DNA of 64,000 bases from Dendrolimus kikuchii (GCA_019925095.2 CM034402.1:5591501-5655500); one strand, 5' to 3'. Shown: positions 1 to 10,793, counted from the stretch's first letter. A program made the numbers and translations. Notes: generated by a model not told the origin, from the letters alone.

Positions 1-48
1 GGCCTACGACCAGCAGTGAACTGAGATTGGCTGAAGAAGAAGAAAATA
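1..48 (+). mobile_element. RTE-type LINE 3' tail
   Basis: The first bases hold a 'cagcagtgaactgagattgg' motif followed by 'ctgaagaagaagaaaa'. This is the usual 3' end of lepidopteran RTE-like LINEs (cagcagtggact...ggctg plus a short trinucleotide run). The window edge cuts off the upstream part. Related tails occur near 48700 and 49190. Confidence 0.55.
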
Positions 49-444
49 ACATGCTCATTTTATGAGATACATATCCTTTTTCAACGCGAGAGAATGTGGG
101 CAATGTTAATCAATATTATAATCCCAATCAAACGTATGAAACCGATCGGTCCGTTTACCCAGATGGCCATGCCTCTCACCCAGTGGCCCGGTTATCGAAG
201 CAGGAGGCACACTTTCGCATGCACACATGTTTTCAAGCTGCGGCACTACGCCAAAAATTGCGAAAGTTGCACAACGTCTGTGTATTTGGTAAATATAATG
301 ATTAGTAAATGCAGTCGCATTATAAATTTAAACTTCTCAACAACAGCAACTCTTGTGTAAAATTTATTGTGAATGTATTGTGTTTTTTATTAATATTTTG
401 GTATATCTTTGGAAACCACAGGTCATAAAAATGGCCCGGACTTT
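49..444. other. No recognised feature
   Basis: Two overlapping open frames of 88 and 69 codons start near 94, but they lack recognisable domains and lie in unremarkable sequence. Nothing else supportable is visible. Confidence 0.5.
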
Positions 445-806
445 CGGAAGGCTTGCGTTGGGCCATTGGAAGGCCAACACGTATAGGCCCTTTGACAAAT
501 TTAATGGAAATGTGTTGTGACGATTCTGGCTATTCTCTCTCTCTACATCATATCATAATGCACCCAAGGACAAGCTCTGGCCAGTGTAGGACTATTGTGG
601 GAAATGAGAACAAAAAGCACCGGGCTATTATGGTAAACTGCTAGTGGTACTAAGGATCTGGGAATAAGGGGACTATGGTGTCTGCCTGTCGCAACGTTCG
701 GGGAACATGGAAAATGGGCAGACTGTGACTCGCCACTCCCTGCATGGGCCCCAGAATATGCCATAGAAGACAGCGGCAATATGGCAACATTATTATTATT
801 ATTATT
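445..806 (+). mobile_element. Dispersed repeat Z, copy 1
   Basis: Bases 467-705 match 19025-19265 in the opposite orientation over their full length, with shared stretches such as 'gacaaatttaatg', 'atgcacccaaggacaagc' and 'gttcggggaacatgg'. This copy runs on to an ATT-rich run near 788-806, which looks like a LINE-style 3' tail. No coding remnant was recognised, so LINE 3' region is an inference. Confidence 0.6.
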
Positions 807-1276
807 TCCAACTAGGGCTTTTCCGGCTGCGCCGCTTGAATAAGCCTAGGTAATGGCTCTATGTGACTTACATAATAACTTAATTAGTTTTTTATATATA
901 TAAACCTTCAATGAAAATTGATCTAATTCATGGTGAAAATCGCTTAAAAATCATAGCTACAATATTGTATATACATACGTTACCTGTCAATATTTAACAT
1001 CGTCACCAATTAATAACAATATCACATCACAAATAACGCATTAAACTCATTTAATTTTAATTTAAAAGTAACTAATATAACTAGATGTGGAAGTAAATAT
1101 TAAGTACAACAAGACTTTGCTTTCATAGTAATACATTACACAGCATTGTTTATTTGAATTTTTGCCAACACCTAATAATTTCGAAGAACTGTGTATATAT
1201 AAGTAGGTATACGATATATGCACGAAATAGCTTCGTAAGCAACTCTCTCGTTGTTTTCACCGTTGTTTGTTGTTTG
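807..1276. other. AT-rich DNA, nothing recognised
   Basis: Simple AT-rich sequence without open frames, inverted ends or similarity to other parts of the window that I could see. Confidence 0.5.
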
Positions 1277-1460
1277 TGTCGGGGTCGGCACAAAATGTCT
1301 TTTTCTTCCATACTCCTTAATTGTGGCATACGTCCTCTGTCAAACCACAAGTCATCATATCATCCTTAACACAATCCATCATCTCTTTTTTGGTCTACAT
1401 TTTGTACCCAATAATCTTCCAGTTTAACCTTGTTTTTGTCACTTGACCTGCATTCCTCAT
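1277..1460 (-). mobile_element. RTE-like LINE C-terminal remnant (family E)
   Basis: Read on the minus strand it contains 'accaaaaaagagatg', 'tggattgtgttaaggatga' and a terminal 'gtgccgacccc', the same order as the intact frame at 30641-30898 (GRPKKRWMDCVKDDM...RADP). The frame here is broken by indels. It is one of four copies (others near 9597, 30618 and 31773). Confidence 0.65.
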
Positions 1461-1959
1461 CGTCTATAATTAGTAAGTACGGTCTCTAAAAAAATTGAAT
1501 ACATTTAACTATCTCTTTCTATTGTTTTGTTGTGCCATTTCTTGTCTTTAAATAGCAATTAAAAATTCCTTCAAACGAGTTGCCAGAAGCACGAATTTCA
1601 ATAACAAGTTTCTACATATTTTACAGCTTTAATATGGTCTAATAAATAAACAGAAACGACGATTCAGACCAGGAAACAAAACTGTGCATAGCAAGAGCGC
1701 TGGTCTAACGAAACCCCGCCTTGCACAACTTTGCCAAAATCGTAACCAGTTTTAAATACAAACATTTTGTATTGTCATCATGACTGCATATTGTCTGGGG
1801 CAACAGTCGTGTGTTACGTTACCTTGTAATTGTAGACAACACCTGTTATTTATACGCTTAACATGCCCCGTGATGCGGTTTCACTCACGTATTGAATTTT
1901 AATTATGTTTTATAATTACATTTTTAGGGTTCGGTTGTAGTAGGGGTGCGGACAATGAA
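1461..1959. other. No recognised feature
   Basis: AT-rich stretch; no open frame, hairpin or repeat match was found apart from short A/T runs. Confidence 0.45.
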
Positions 1960-2118
1960 ATCAACTGACATACTTTTTATGAACGCATCTGGATGAAGTT
2001 TGACACAGAGATAGGTTATATTATAGTCTGGAATAGCACATAGGCTACTTTTATCACGGGAAAATGTACGGTTCCCGTGAGATAACACTAACGCAAGCGA
2101 AGCAGCGGGCAAAGCTTG
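1960..2118 (+). mobile_element. Helitron-like 3' part
   Basis: The order 'gaatagcacataggctac', 'acggttcccgtgagat' and 'agcgggcaaagcttg' followed by T is that of the short Helitron-like repeats of Lepidoptera, which end in gcgggca...agctag^T. The final CTAG is mutated to CTTG (2115-2118). The 5' end is not identifiable. The 110-codon minus frame across it is a chance frame. Confidence 0.5.
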
Positions 2119-2347
2119 TGAGCCTGTGTAGATGAATTTGGCAGCGAGATTAGTCATATACGATGCTACATAATCGTGTAATAAAATCATAAAAACACAA
2201 AAATTAGGGATGGCCGTCCTACTGCTACTTGTAATTGAGAAACCAAGATTGTTCATTTTACATACTCGCGTGCGTAGTATGCCTTGTACCGTTAGTTAGG
2301 TTTTAAAATATCAAAACGATTGTTTTTTTTTTTGGATTTTTTGTCTA

Positions 2348-2522
2348 AGGGCCGTTTTTTCAATCACCAGACAAAAGTTATCCATTGAATAAATTATAAC
2401 CTGACTGAATTTAAAAGTGACACAGCTCAACTGGTTTATTCAGGCAATTGTAATTATTAATGTATTCATGTTGTGTTTTACTCGATGAATAACTTTTATC
2501 TGACGATTGAAAAGTCGGCCCT
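2348..2522. mobile_element. TA-flanked hairpin MITE (family I, copy 1)
   Basis: The left end AGGGCCG and right end CGGCCCT are flanked on both sides by TA (2346-2347 and 2523-2524). The terminal inverted repeats run about 45 bp (left 'caatcaccagacaaaagtta', right complement 'caatcgtcagataaaagtta'). TA duplication plus long inverted ends suggests a Tc1/mariner-type non-autonomous element. Related copies lie at 31950 and 40545. Confidence 0.8.
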
Positions 2523-2874
2523 TATCCAATCGGTGAGTAGATAGCTATTATTCGCTTCAAAATCGTCCGATTTTTTTAAATCTAATTTTTGGATTAGTTG
2601 GTGTTGTAATAAAAGCTATAGCGAATGTCATAAACAAAACAGTATTGTGGCTATTGTATAGAACACTAATTGTAAAACTGATTACGTCAATCAACAGTTT
2701 CGAACTAAACACCCTCAACTTTCACTTTTCGGTTCTATAAAAGCTTTTCCAACTTTGGTGGAATATTCTAATAAAGTTTGAGCGTGTAGAGCTGCAAAAA
2801 TAATTTCGACGAAAATTACTTCGAACAAGAACAGTTATGAAATTTTTGGAGATATTTTTATTTTAGATTAAATA
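2523..2874. other. No recognised feature
   Basis: AT-rich unique-looking sequence; nothing supportable. Confidence 0.45.
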
Positions 2875-3005
2875 CTTATTTTATGGTTCCATAAGTCAAA
2901 ATCGAAAAGCAGTAGACGCTTGTTACTAGTACAGAACACTTCATCGTGCGTAGACAGCACGCACTTGCCCGATTTATTCCACGGTACTAGAAATGAACGA
3001 ACGAA
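2875..3005 (+). mobile_element. Dispersed lepidopteran-type repeat, 3' part
   Basis: The string 'ttatggttccataagtc' ... 'agcagtagacgcttgt' ... 'cgcacttgcccgattt' follows the order of a repeat I know as common in moth genomes. Class unknown. No second good copy is in this window, so this rests on recall rather than on internal comparison. Confidence 0.35.
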
Positions 3006-3284
3006 CTAAAATTTATTTGATAGACGTTCATATACTTACGTAGTACATAATTATACATATTATGTATGTAAATGCGACACAGAAACCTCAAACACTAATT
3101 TGTGGCGCAGGGAGCCGTGTACACATAAATTAAAAAAAAAACAACCAGATTCTAAACTTACATAAACAGAGTTCAAGGCAAAGTGTAAAAATTCATATAT
3201 TTAGTCTATTATAACTCCTATTTCGCATGTTTTTGAATGCGCATTTTTTAGTGTGGCGTTTCCTTTCTTCCAATTATTCTCTCA

Positions 3285-3415
3285 CATCGCCAAGCTAAGC
3301 TTATGTTATAGGTAATATACAACGGACAATTCTCGGACTGATCCCCAAAAACCTAGAGCATAGTGGACCAAGCCGGCAAACGCACTGGGTATCTTTGTTC
3401 CAGTGTGCTAAGCGG
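3285..3415 (-). mobile_element. SINE-like repeat 2, degraded copy
   Basis: 'ccaagctaagcttatg', 'gggtaatatacaacgga'-like and 'ctcggactgatcc' match 48462-48585 and, inverted, 25445-25565, the best copy, where a tRNA-like B box is present. This copy is the most diverged and lacks the head. Confidence 0.45.
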
Positions 3416-3444
3416 GCAAAGACACTCATTAAACTACAGAGACA

Positions 3445-3770
3445 TCACTCTTTCATTGTTTATTTTTGAAGTGAAATTTCTTTAGAATCGTTGTGATTTG
3501 AAACTCGATGAAACGAAAAAGCGAAACTAAAAAGAGATAAACACATAAATCTATAGGAGTAAAGCCTGCGACAGGTGGTTAGAGTTGGAAATGTTTTGAA
3601 GGTTTTCGTTAATACTTCAAATTTCGTGTTTTAAAGTTTAAATTTCATATATTATAACGATATAATATATGAAATGTGACGTCACGAAATTTAGAATACC
3701 TCCCCCCACCCCTTGTCACACTTTGTTTCACTTCTACTGCGTGTGAACTGTACACACATACACACACTAT
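3445..3770 (-). mobile_element. Dispersed repeat W, copy 1
   Basis: On the minus strand it holds 'cagttcacacgcagta' at one end and 'gctttttcgtttcatcgagt' at the other, the same pair and order as 16385-16570 and 57945-58395. Between them is a perfect AT-rich hairpin (3645-3678, 14 bp stem) beside a TGACGTCA palindrome and a C-rich run; these inner parts resemble 52200-52260, so a second element may be nested. Class unknown. Confidence 0.55.
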
Positions 3771-3930
3771 TTTTTTATTCTATTTACTACTTTTTGAAAA
3801 TTAATAGTTTTATACTATTGAGACTTGGAAATATATTTTGATTATAAACGAGTACTGATACAGTCAGCCATCTTGTATACTTTAGAAATTTTGTAAATTA
3901 ATTCTATTAGGTTGGTAACTAAATCCAGAG

Positions 3931-4080
3931 GGCCTAAAGTAGCCACTTTTGGAGATTTGTATTACGGTTATGACAAGCATCAAACTAAAATGAAACTTTG
4001 TACTATGTCTTACAGCTTCCAGTATATCTAGACACGTTTCAATTTCACTAAGCAATCCTCCAAAAGCGGCCGTTTTAGGC
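3931..4080. mobile_element. Short hairpin MITE (X)
   Basis: Ends are inverted: left 'ggcctaaagtagccactttt', right complement 'gcctaaaacggccgctttt', continuing with ggag(a/g)att. The element folds on itself over most of its 150 bp. No clear target duplication. Only copy seen here. Confidence 0.6.
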
Positions 4081-5054
4081 TTCTTTGTCTTGTAAATTTA
4101 ATATTTCGCGTGGCATTAAATGTATTTATTTGATGTAATGTTTTTAAATCATTCGAAAGAGGATGTTTTGTACTACCGGAATACATTGAATAATTTATGT
4201 ACGTTTTCAAATTATTAAAATGAAATGCCAAGTTGAGAAAAGTTAGCAGTTTCGACAGCGCCTTCTGTGTAATTTTAATCAAGTTTATAGAAATGTATCC
4301 GAAATTGTTGAACCGACGACGCAACCTACAAAGTTATATAGTTAATTTGGCTTCAAGTAACTGACGCGTATACAAATCACGTGTACAAGAATCACGTGGT
4401 CGAATTCACGCGCAGTAATGTGTTTATCATTTTAACTTCGCCACGGAGATATTTCGGATTTCCCAAGAGATATTGGAGATGGCAATATAAAAAAAAATAT
4501 CTATAGATATAATCTACAATATAATTATTGTATCCGAACATAGAATTTATACGTCTTATCAACGTATCCGAACGTTTGATTTACTTTCTACTAAAGACAT
4601 TGGATCTATTCCTATGCCTCTCCACTCCGCCATTTTACCAAACGGGTGTGCTAAAAAGGTTTTTAAATTAAACAAATAAAAAGGATTAATAATCGATTAT
4701 CTTTTTATTTAATACCATAATATCATCCAAGCTGTGGCGGAATAAAAAATGTTCGCCTGTTTTCAAATTGATTAATTTAACGTTCCGCGAGCACATGTTA
4801 CCTTTTCAAACTAAGTCACAGAAAATTATGTTACACTGTTTGACAATAAAGTTTAAAATTACTTAGAACAACGATGTTTGACTTTCTATCTTGTCTAAGA
4901 AAATTGTTTAGAAAAGTAAAACCTTTTCATTGGTTATAATACTTATGATAAGCGTAGTGATTATATCCTCTTTATTTCGTATTGTTAATCTCAGCGTCTG
5001 TCATTGCCAACATTTGTAACGTATAAATTTGGTTCTTCTTTTATCACGATTCTA
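4081..5054. other. AT-rich spacer
   Basis: No gene or repeat recognised. A small imperfect hairpin lies at about 4672-4710 (aaataaaaagg ... cttttttattt type arms). The 98-codon minus frame at 4028-4324 overlaps MITE X and shows no domain. Confidence 0.45.
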
Positions 5055-5249
5055 TCTATACATACAAATAAATAAAATTAAATGTCTGTTTGTTAACAAC
5101 AAAAAATCAATTTTAAACATTTTGTGTCTGGATATTCCGGCTAATTTCTGAAACGACTGGATCGATTTTGACTGGACTTCCACTGGCAGATAGCTGTTGT
5201 TATAAGTAGTAACTTAGGCCACGTATTACGAAGTCGCGGGCACAGCTAG
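5055..5249 (+). mobile_element. Short non-autonomous Helitron
   Basis: Begins TC after an A (5054) and ends CTAG (5246-5249) before a T, the A^T insertion pattern of Helitrons. The interior has the usual order: 'tgtctgtttgttaac', a 'gactggatcgattt' block, and 'gaagtcgcgggcacagctag' at the 3' end. 195 bp, no coding capacity. Confidence 0.7.
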
Positions 5250-5429
5250 TATTTTATAAACGTAACATTTATGTTGACAGTATTGTTTCTTGTACTCGTG
5301 CAAGCAAAGGTCGACTTTAAGGTGACGAACATTTTAATTCCGTGAGTGTACATAGACGAACTGATCTTTGAGTTGAGCAATAAAAGTTTAGGATATCTAG
5401 TTGATGGTGTTAGTTTCAACGATTTGAGT

Positions 5430-5850
5430 TACGCCGATGAGCGCAAAGAGCCGCCGACGCCTTACGGGTTCAATACAATAATGATTTTAGGATGTTGATG
5501 GGGCTGCCCCGGTTCTGCAGTCCATCAGGTATGTTTGCAGAAGCACGAGTAAACGACTATTACGTTATTGCTAGGAAAAGAACTACCTCGTTACTCTGCA
5601 GGATTCGAGCCAGCTCCAACAACATCCTAATACTCCTGGCTGACAGGTTTGCTGTGCCCGTTCTATATTGTTGTGCTAACATAATTATGTAAAGCTAGCA
5701 CAACAATTGGAACAAAACTTTAGGCTGCAAGTTCTACTAGCACTAGTTTTAAATATTTCTATTTTGTGTAACTATACTAACCAATATATGAATTGTATCA
5801 GATAATTTCAAATAAATGTTTATTATCATTATTAATACACAATAATAATA
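5430..5850 (+). mobile_element. LINE reverse transcriptase C-terminus and 3' UTR
   Basis: Frame ending with the stop at 5690-5692 reads VQYNNDFRMLMGLPRFC then SPSGMFAEARVNDYYVI and IRASSNNILILLADR. This is the C-terminal motif set (YNN.FR.L.G.PR..SAS.MF) of CR1/Jockey-type reverse transcriptases, and it aligns with the minus-strand frame at 46849-47163. After the stop come an AATAAA (about 5810) and a run of tta/aat units to 5850. It is 5'-truncated; no catalytic region remains. Its tail abuts SINE-like unit A1. Confidence 0.65.
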
Positions 5851-5851
5851 A

Positions 5852-6140
5852 ATCCGTGCAGGAACGGAGAAAGAATACAATTTCCTGCGGCCGGGCGGCC
5901 TGTCGTAAGAGGCGACTTAACAACCCACAGCCAGGTGGTAGGGCATTTGCACGACTGGATGGCTACCACCCCTGGTCTGAAGTATGTCGCCATAACAACC
6001 TTGAGTTGTGTTCCGGCATTAGTGTCCAGGTTCCAGTTTCCCTTAAGAGAGCAGCAGCGCATTTGCAGCAACTTTGCTGTTGCAAATGTCCATAGGCGAT
6101 GGTAACCGCTTTCCATCAGTTGGGCCGTCTGCCTGTCCGA
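5852..6140 (+). mobile_element. SINE-like unit A, copy 1
   Basis: Starts 'atccgtgcaggaacgg', continues through 'gtaagaggcgact' and 'ggtagggcatttgc', and ends in 'gggccgtctgcctgtc'. Four copies in the window (this one, 17310, 19400, 53521) begin at the same base, which argues for a defined unit of about 290-320 bp rather than random LINE truncation. The poly-A tail is missing here. I see no convincing Pol III boxes, so SINE versus short LINE derivative is open. Confidence 0.7.
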
Positions 6141-6162
6141 AGTGTTAACACGTTCAACATAT

Positions 6163-6372
6163 CCTGCCAGGGTCTGCGTTATGGTAAGGCCGTCCCTCTG
6201 TGGCCCTGGCATCAAGGCGAAGAACGAAACACCGAGGGGCTCTAGTGGGTATGCCCGACTCGGGTGGCAATAACACTTCTTCGAGGATGCTAGTGCCACC
6301 GCAACGGTGCAAATTCCACACGCCCCTATCGCGTTTCCTCTGCGATGGTTTGACCTCAATCGAATTCCCCTC
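6163..6372 (+). mobile_element. GC-rich repeat J, partial copy
   Basis: 'ggccctggcatcaaggcgaa', 'gggctctagtgggtat', 'gggtggcaataac' and 'tgctagtgccacc' match 43330-43480 in order. It ends 'cctcctataaaaagaga', a decayed A-rich tail. Lies directly after unit A1. The 175-codon minus frame spanning A1 and J is a chance frame. Confidence 0.6.
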
Positions 6373-6599
6373 CTATAAAAAGAGACTTCATCAAATAAAA
6401 CATCATTTATTCATTACTTTAGGGCTTTCTATTCTTTTTGTAATCCACTATGAAAAATCGTTGCAGGTATATTAAAATCAGCCGCGCAAGTAAATGACCG
6501 ATTGGCGGATTTCACACAGCGGTCAACTAGATCACCTACTTGTATATTTAATATTAAATAAAATATAATTAAAGTAATTGCATATCGTATAATATGTAT

Positions 6600-6775
6600 A
6601 CCACACTCGACATATGCAATCTGTTTTATTCCTGCAGGAGGCAGGAGCAGAGGGTTATCTGAAAAAGATCGCTTATTGGCGATAAAGCCGCCCGTTGTGC
6701 ACATATAGAATACTTTTCGGTCATAAATTTTATGTAATGGTGTACAATAAAGTGATCTATCTATCTACAATCGTA
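6600..6775 (+). mobile_element. LINE 3' UTR ending in (ATCT)n
   Basis: 'aaaaagatcgcttattggcg', 'ataaagccgcc', 'gtgtacaataaagtg' and a closing 'atctatctatct' correspond to 40850-40963, which has the same blocks and a target duplication. The AATAAA and tetranucleotide run are typical of LINE ends. No coding sequence remains. Confidence 0.65.
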
Positions 6776-7340
6776 TATCTAGATGAGCATGTCTTTACCG
6801 CCAATTTAATCTTAACAATATGCTCATTAGGTCAGAAAAATAACGGTGCATTTTTGTCGACCAGAATTCGAATAACTACAACACTAATCTGACTGAAAAC
6901 TATAACACTTAGCATTACAAAGCGAACTTATAATTTTATACATCATCATTGAGCGTATAATATTCTACAGTTATGGAACATGCCTTGTATTTAAAAAAAA
7001 TTAACGACCCGCCTAAAGAACAACTGTACAATGTCATATCAAAAATATACAACAGCATAACATAACTCTGTAAACTAAACACGACTGTAACATCCTGACA
7101 AGATATTAAGTAGGAAATGCAGAAAACCTTTGTCAAAGAATTACTACTACCAGCTAGATAGAATAAATGAACTAAATTTAAAACTGGAAAGGTATAAAGA
7201 GCTTTGTGAACAACGCGCTATTAAGAAACTAGTATATGGTCGCAAATTCGTTCATGTTGGGTGGGTACAACAGATAAGGATTAAAGACATTTTCATTCTT
7301 TCACCGTACCATAGGATAGTTTAAAAAAAAATCTAATAAT
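6776..7340. other. No recognised feature
   Basis: AT-rich. A 64-codon frame at 7130-7324 is rich in Lys, Arg, Tyr and Leu but matches nothing I recognise. No splice or promoter evidence. Confidence 0.4.
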
Positions 7341-7376
7341 ACATACATAACTTCACTGACGTGAAGTTATGTATGT
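7341..7376. repeat. Perfect palindrome of two RTE tails
   Basis: A 16 bp stem ('acatacataacttcac' and its complement) around a 4-base loop (7357-7360). Each arm equals the 3' tail of RTE family B ('gtgaagttatgtatgt'), as at 24567, 34179 and 56089. The right arm continues into the tail's gtat run. It looks like two tails joined head to head. Confidence 0.75.
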
Positions 7377-7588
7377 ATGTAATAAATAATAAATAATTAA
7401 ATTATTATAATAAGGCCATATCTAATAAATAATTAAATTAATATCGAAACGCACAATTAAACTAATATTTTCATTTAAAATTTTATCTTGTAAGAAAAAT
7501 AGGTTATAATTATGTAGGTGTAATATATCCAGTTGTTATAATAAATGTTATTTATAAATTTTAAGGTTATTTACATTTTTATATAATA

Positions 7589-7952
7589 CTAGCTGACCCG
7601 GCAAACTTCGTACCGCATCCAAATCAGTAAATAAAAAACGTTGATTTCTGAGGGACGGGACTAACATCAAACGTTTGACATCCAAACCAAAAAAATGGAA
7701 AAGACTTAACTTTTCAATATAATTTGATTTCTAAACGACGGGACGAACATCGAATGTTTGACAGGTAGGAATTCTAAGGAAATGCAAAATTGTTGTTTTT
7801 ACTATATTCCACGCATGTTTTATATTTACTTACCTTTTAAACCTTCCCTGGAGTTCCACAAATAATTCAAACCCAAAATTAGCCAAATCAGTCCAGCTGT
7901 TCTCGAGTTTTAGTGAGACTAACGAACAGCAATTGATTTTTATATATATAGA
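7589..7952 (-). mobile_element. Non-autonomous Helitron (364 bp)
   Basis: On the minus strand it starts TC after an A and ends CTAG (7589-7592) before a T. It carries the familiar 'ctagctgacccggcaaactt' end and, at the other end, 'gatttttatatatatagat'. Inside is 'caaatcagtccagctgttct', a block typical of this insect family. No open frame. Confidence 0.75.
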
Positions 7953-8450
7953 TTATGTATGACTGTAACACATGCTGTATTATTATAGAATAAGGACGGA
8001 AAATATCAAATTACAAATATTATCTATACTTACTTAAACTTTAAATCCATGTCTGTGTATGTTTGATATAATTTTTCTGCTGATTATACGAGTACATAGA
8101 TAATAAAAGTCAAATGAAACATGTCATAATCAATCAGAATTTAAAATTCAAAGAATCTACCAAACAACAGTGTTTATTCCGCGATGCGTTTAATTGTTGT
8201 GAAAACAAACATTATAACCGCGCGTTGCAATTATTAAACACGATTTATGGTCAGAAAAGATTTAGTGCTCAATTATTCTGTCGAGTGGATAACAATATCT
8301 ATATTTTTTTTTAAAATATTAACGTCACTCTGAATCACGATATTAAACTCTTTAATTGGGTATTTGATACGTTTTACAATAAATTCTAAAATAATGTACA
8401 TAAAAAGGACGTGCGTTTCAATATTTTGCTATAATCTTACTTTTAAAAAT
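7953..8450. other. No recognised feature
   Basis: Contains a 66-codon plus frame at 8114-8314 with several Cys and Asn but no recognised domain and no gene context. Otherwise AT-rich. Confidence 0.4.
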
Positions 8451-8454
8451 AATT

Positions 8455-8930
8455 TTAATATCCGTTTAACCAGTAATCAATAAGCTATTTGACACGTTAG
8501 ATTTATGACGTCATAACGCAGTAGGTCCATACAAAATCAAGGAAACAGCGTCGTTTCGTATGATTGTAAAAAGTATCTCATTTGATTTGTTTCAACACCG
8601 ACCTAATGAGAAGGCTCAAAAGGACAAAACCGTTAGACCTAGTGCTGTAATCAAAAGTGTAGTGTACACCATTACACAACTAATCATTCCTTCCGATTGT
8701 ACATACCTGCGCAGTAAACCAATTTTAATACACGCGACAGTGTTCGACGAAACCATGTAAGCGGGACAGAACTAAGAATGCATACCAAGCAACATTCTAC
8801 CTTTTATCCTTGTGAATAAAGTTCAACATACATTATATACATGTCGGAAATCGATCCGCCTTATCTGCGTAAACGAAAACAGCCGATTGAAATTATAATT
8901 TGTGCTATAGGTACTGTAATGGGTTAGATA
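8455..8930 (+). repeat. Unclassified repeat D, longest copy
   Basis: Its right part (8756-8915) matches 13403-13560 ('agaatgcataccaagcaaca', 'gaataaagttcaa', 'cgcaaacg'-type blocks). Its left part ('agctatttgacacgtta', 'tgacgtcataacgca') matches 43725-43830. Each partner covers a different half, so the unit is probably near 480 bp. A 66-codon frame at 8560-8760 lies across it without a known domain. Class unknown. Confidence 0.5.
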
Positions 8931-9062
8931 TTAACAAAAAACAGATGAACAAAGTGTCTTCGCCTTAATAGAGACAATAAGAATAAATGCTAATGTACAC
9001 TTACTGAGTATGAATACTTTTAATTAATTTAGGTTATATTTAAATTATATATTAGTCTTTCA

Positions 9063-9159
9063 CGGTCTTATTCATAGAGAATTAGAGCAAGTTTGAACAC
9101 TTCTTTATGGTTCTTAAAGAAGCGTTTAAACTTACTATAACTTTCTATGAATAAGCCCG
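9063..9159. mobile_element. Hairpin MITE H, copy 1
   Basis: Inverted ends: 'cggtcttattcatagaga' against the complement of 'tctatgaataagcccg'; pairing continues inward through 'agcaagtttgaac' so that almost the full 97 bp folds back. A related copy is at 49796-49857. Target duplication not clear. Confidence 0.65.
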
Positions 9160-9596
9160 TTAGATTACACGGTTATAATAATGTGGTATTCTTTTTTTTT
9201 AATAGTTTGTTAAAAAATTGTTTTGGCTGTGAATTTGCCTATTCTTTTCAAAATACTACTCTAGGTAAGTACTTCGACTTTTGTTAGCTTAGGAGAAAAA
9301 CATATTCAACACAATCAAAATGTTTCGAAACCAAACAAAAGGAAGCAAAACTAAATATATGTAAAACAATAATTTAATAAGCAATAAAATTACGAAAAGA
9401 CACAGGAGTATCAAAGTTATTGTCTATGTGCGTTTTTAAATAATGAGGTATTAAAGGAAATTATAATTAGCTTAATTACAACCTAATACATATTTCATTT
9501 ATAAGAAAATATCAGACGACTTAAATTGGTAATAAATATTTAATTAAAACGTAAAATATTAATATCTATAATATCAGCCCGTATACGATTGATAGG
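9160..9596. other. No recognised feature
   Basis: AT-rich stretch without repeat matches or open frames. Confidence 0.45.
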
Positions 9597-9748
9597 TAAA
9601 AATGTAGAGGTAGATCAAAAAAGAGATGGATGGATTGTGTGAAGGTTGATGATTTGTAGTGTGACAGAGAACGTATGTCACGAAAGAGGAGTGTGGTTAC
9701 TGTGCCGACCCCAAATAATTGCCAAAAGGCGAAAGAGAGAGATTACAC
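9597..9748 (+). mobile_element. RTE-like LINE C-terminal remnant (family E)
   Basis: 'gtagatcaaaaaagagatgg', 'tggattgtgtgaagg' and 'gtgccgaccccaaataattg' follow the family E order, as at 31773-31925. The frame is interrupted by small deletions after WMDCVK. Confidence 0.65.
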
Positions 9749-9994
9749 CATATACGTCCCGAAGTTGTGTTTTAAAGTTAAGAAACTGTATTATCTCCAT
9801 GCATGTCCAACGCTAATTAGCGAGTTTCACACTTCAGTAGCGTCGATGTGCAAATTTGGTGAGATATGACTCCGAGAGGATCCTAAATCATTTTCAGTTT
9901 CATTATTTAAACCATTTCTTTAGACGAAATCAGATAAATATTTGCAGCCTTAATAACTGTCTATTCAAAGGATTACTCTCCTCATCAAGAATAA

Positions 9995-10793
9995 GCCGTG
10001 GTAACTTAATGGTTAACGCACTCACTTTCCAAACTCAATCCTGTCCTGTCCCAAGTTCGAATCCTGGTTGGTAAAGTATACACCAACTTTAGTTTTCTGA
10101 CCTAATGTTATAATTACCACGTAATAACGGTTAAGGAAAACTACCTAGGATCTGTACTTAGTGCGTCCGGGGACATTCAACCATGATCTCAAAGCCCGTA
10201 TCTCAGCTGCTTGGGCCAAGTGACGTGAGGTGACAGATGTCATTTGCGACCTCAAAATGCCGATTAAGTTATCGTAGTAAATCCAGCATTAGATCTGTCC
10301 TTTTGTATGTCAGTGAAGCGTGGCCTGTACGTGAGCGACACAAGCAAGAGATGAATATGCTGCGGTGGATGTGTGGAGTAACGCGGCAGAACCGCATTGT
10401 CCGTGACTTAGAAAACAAAACTGCAAAAAAGTCGCTTAGGCTGGTACGGCCACGTTTTACGGAAACCGGCTAGTTACGTGGGGAACAAATGTCCAGCCAT
10501 GACGCCTCTGCTAGGTCCTCTTCAAAGGCCTAAGTCCAAGAAATGCTGGCTTGACGTTGTGAAGGAAGACATGCGTACCAATAGTCTCAATACAAGGGAT
10601 GCCGAAAACCGCGCAAAGTGGAGAAGAAAAAGTCGGAAAGCGGACCCTGGGCGTCGTTCCAGATGATGATGAACAGTATCGGATCGAGATAACCGATGAG
10701 TCAAACCCGCTAAGCCGCCTTGGACAACAATGGCGGTTTTACTGTCCGATGCCTTATAAATGGGAAGTCCGAGACCACCACTAGTAGCGTTAT
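9995..10793 (+). mobile_element. tRNA-headed SINE C, split by a LINE insertion
   Basis: The head (9995-10145) holds 'cgtggtaacttaatgg', a B-box-like 'gttcgaatcctgg', then 'gttttctgacctaatg' and 'accacgtaataacggttaa'. The 3' half resumes at about 10673 with 'gagataaccgatgagtcaaa' and 'gccttggacaa', to 10793. Copies at 20574, 32326, 60471 and 63708 have the two halves contiguous, so about 530 bp was inserted here. The 3' end resembles an RTE tail (agtgg.ac.tttatgggct in other copies). Confidence 0.7.
10283..10672 (+). mobile_element. RTE LINE C-terminus nested in SINE C
   Basis: Translated pieces are VSEAWPVRERHKQEM, MLRWMCGVTRQNRI, then after frameshifts KKCWLDVVKEDM and AENRAKWRRKSRKADPGR. 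This is the standard end of RTE-clade reverse transcriptase (W.CGVTR ... KRDM ... DR.KWR...RKADP). It ends with a short gat run (10660-10671), the expected RTE 3' repeat. Frameshifts near 10430 and 10470 make it a pseudogene. The 198-codon minus frame overlapping it is spurious. Confidence 0.75.

Noticed and set aside
5832..6359. 175-codon minus frame
   Set aside because: Covers the complement of SINE-like unit A and repeat J; similar antisense frames appear in the other A copies (39913, 63155).
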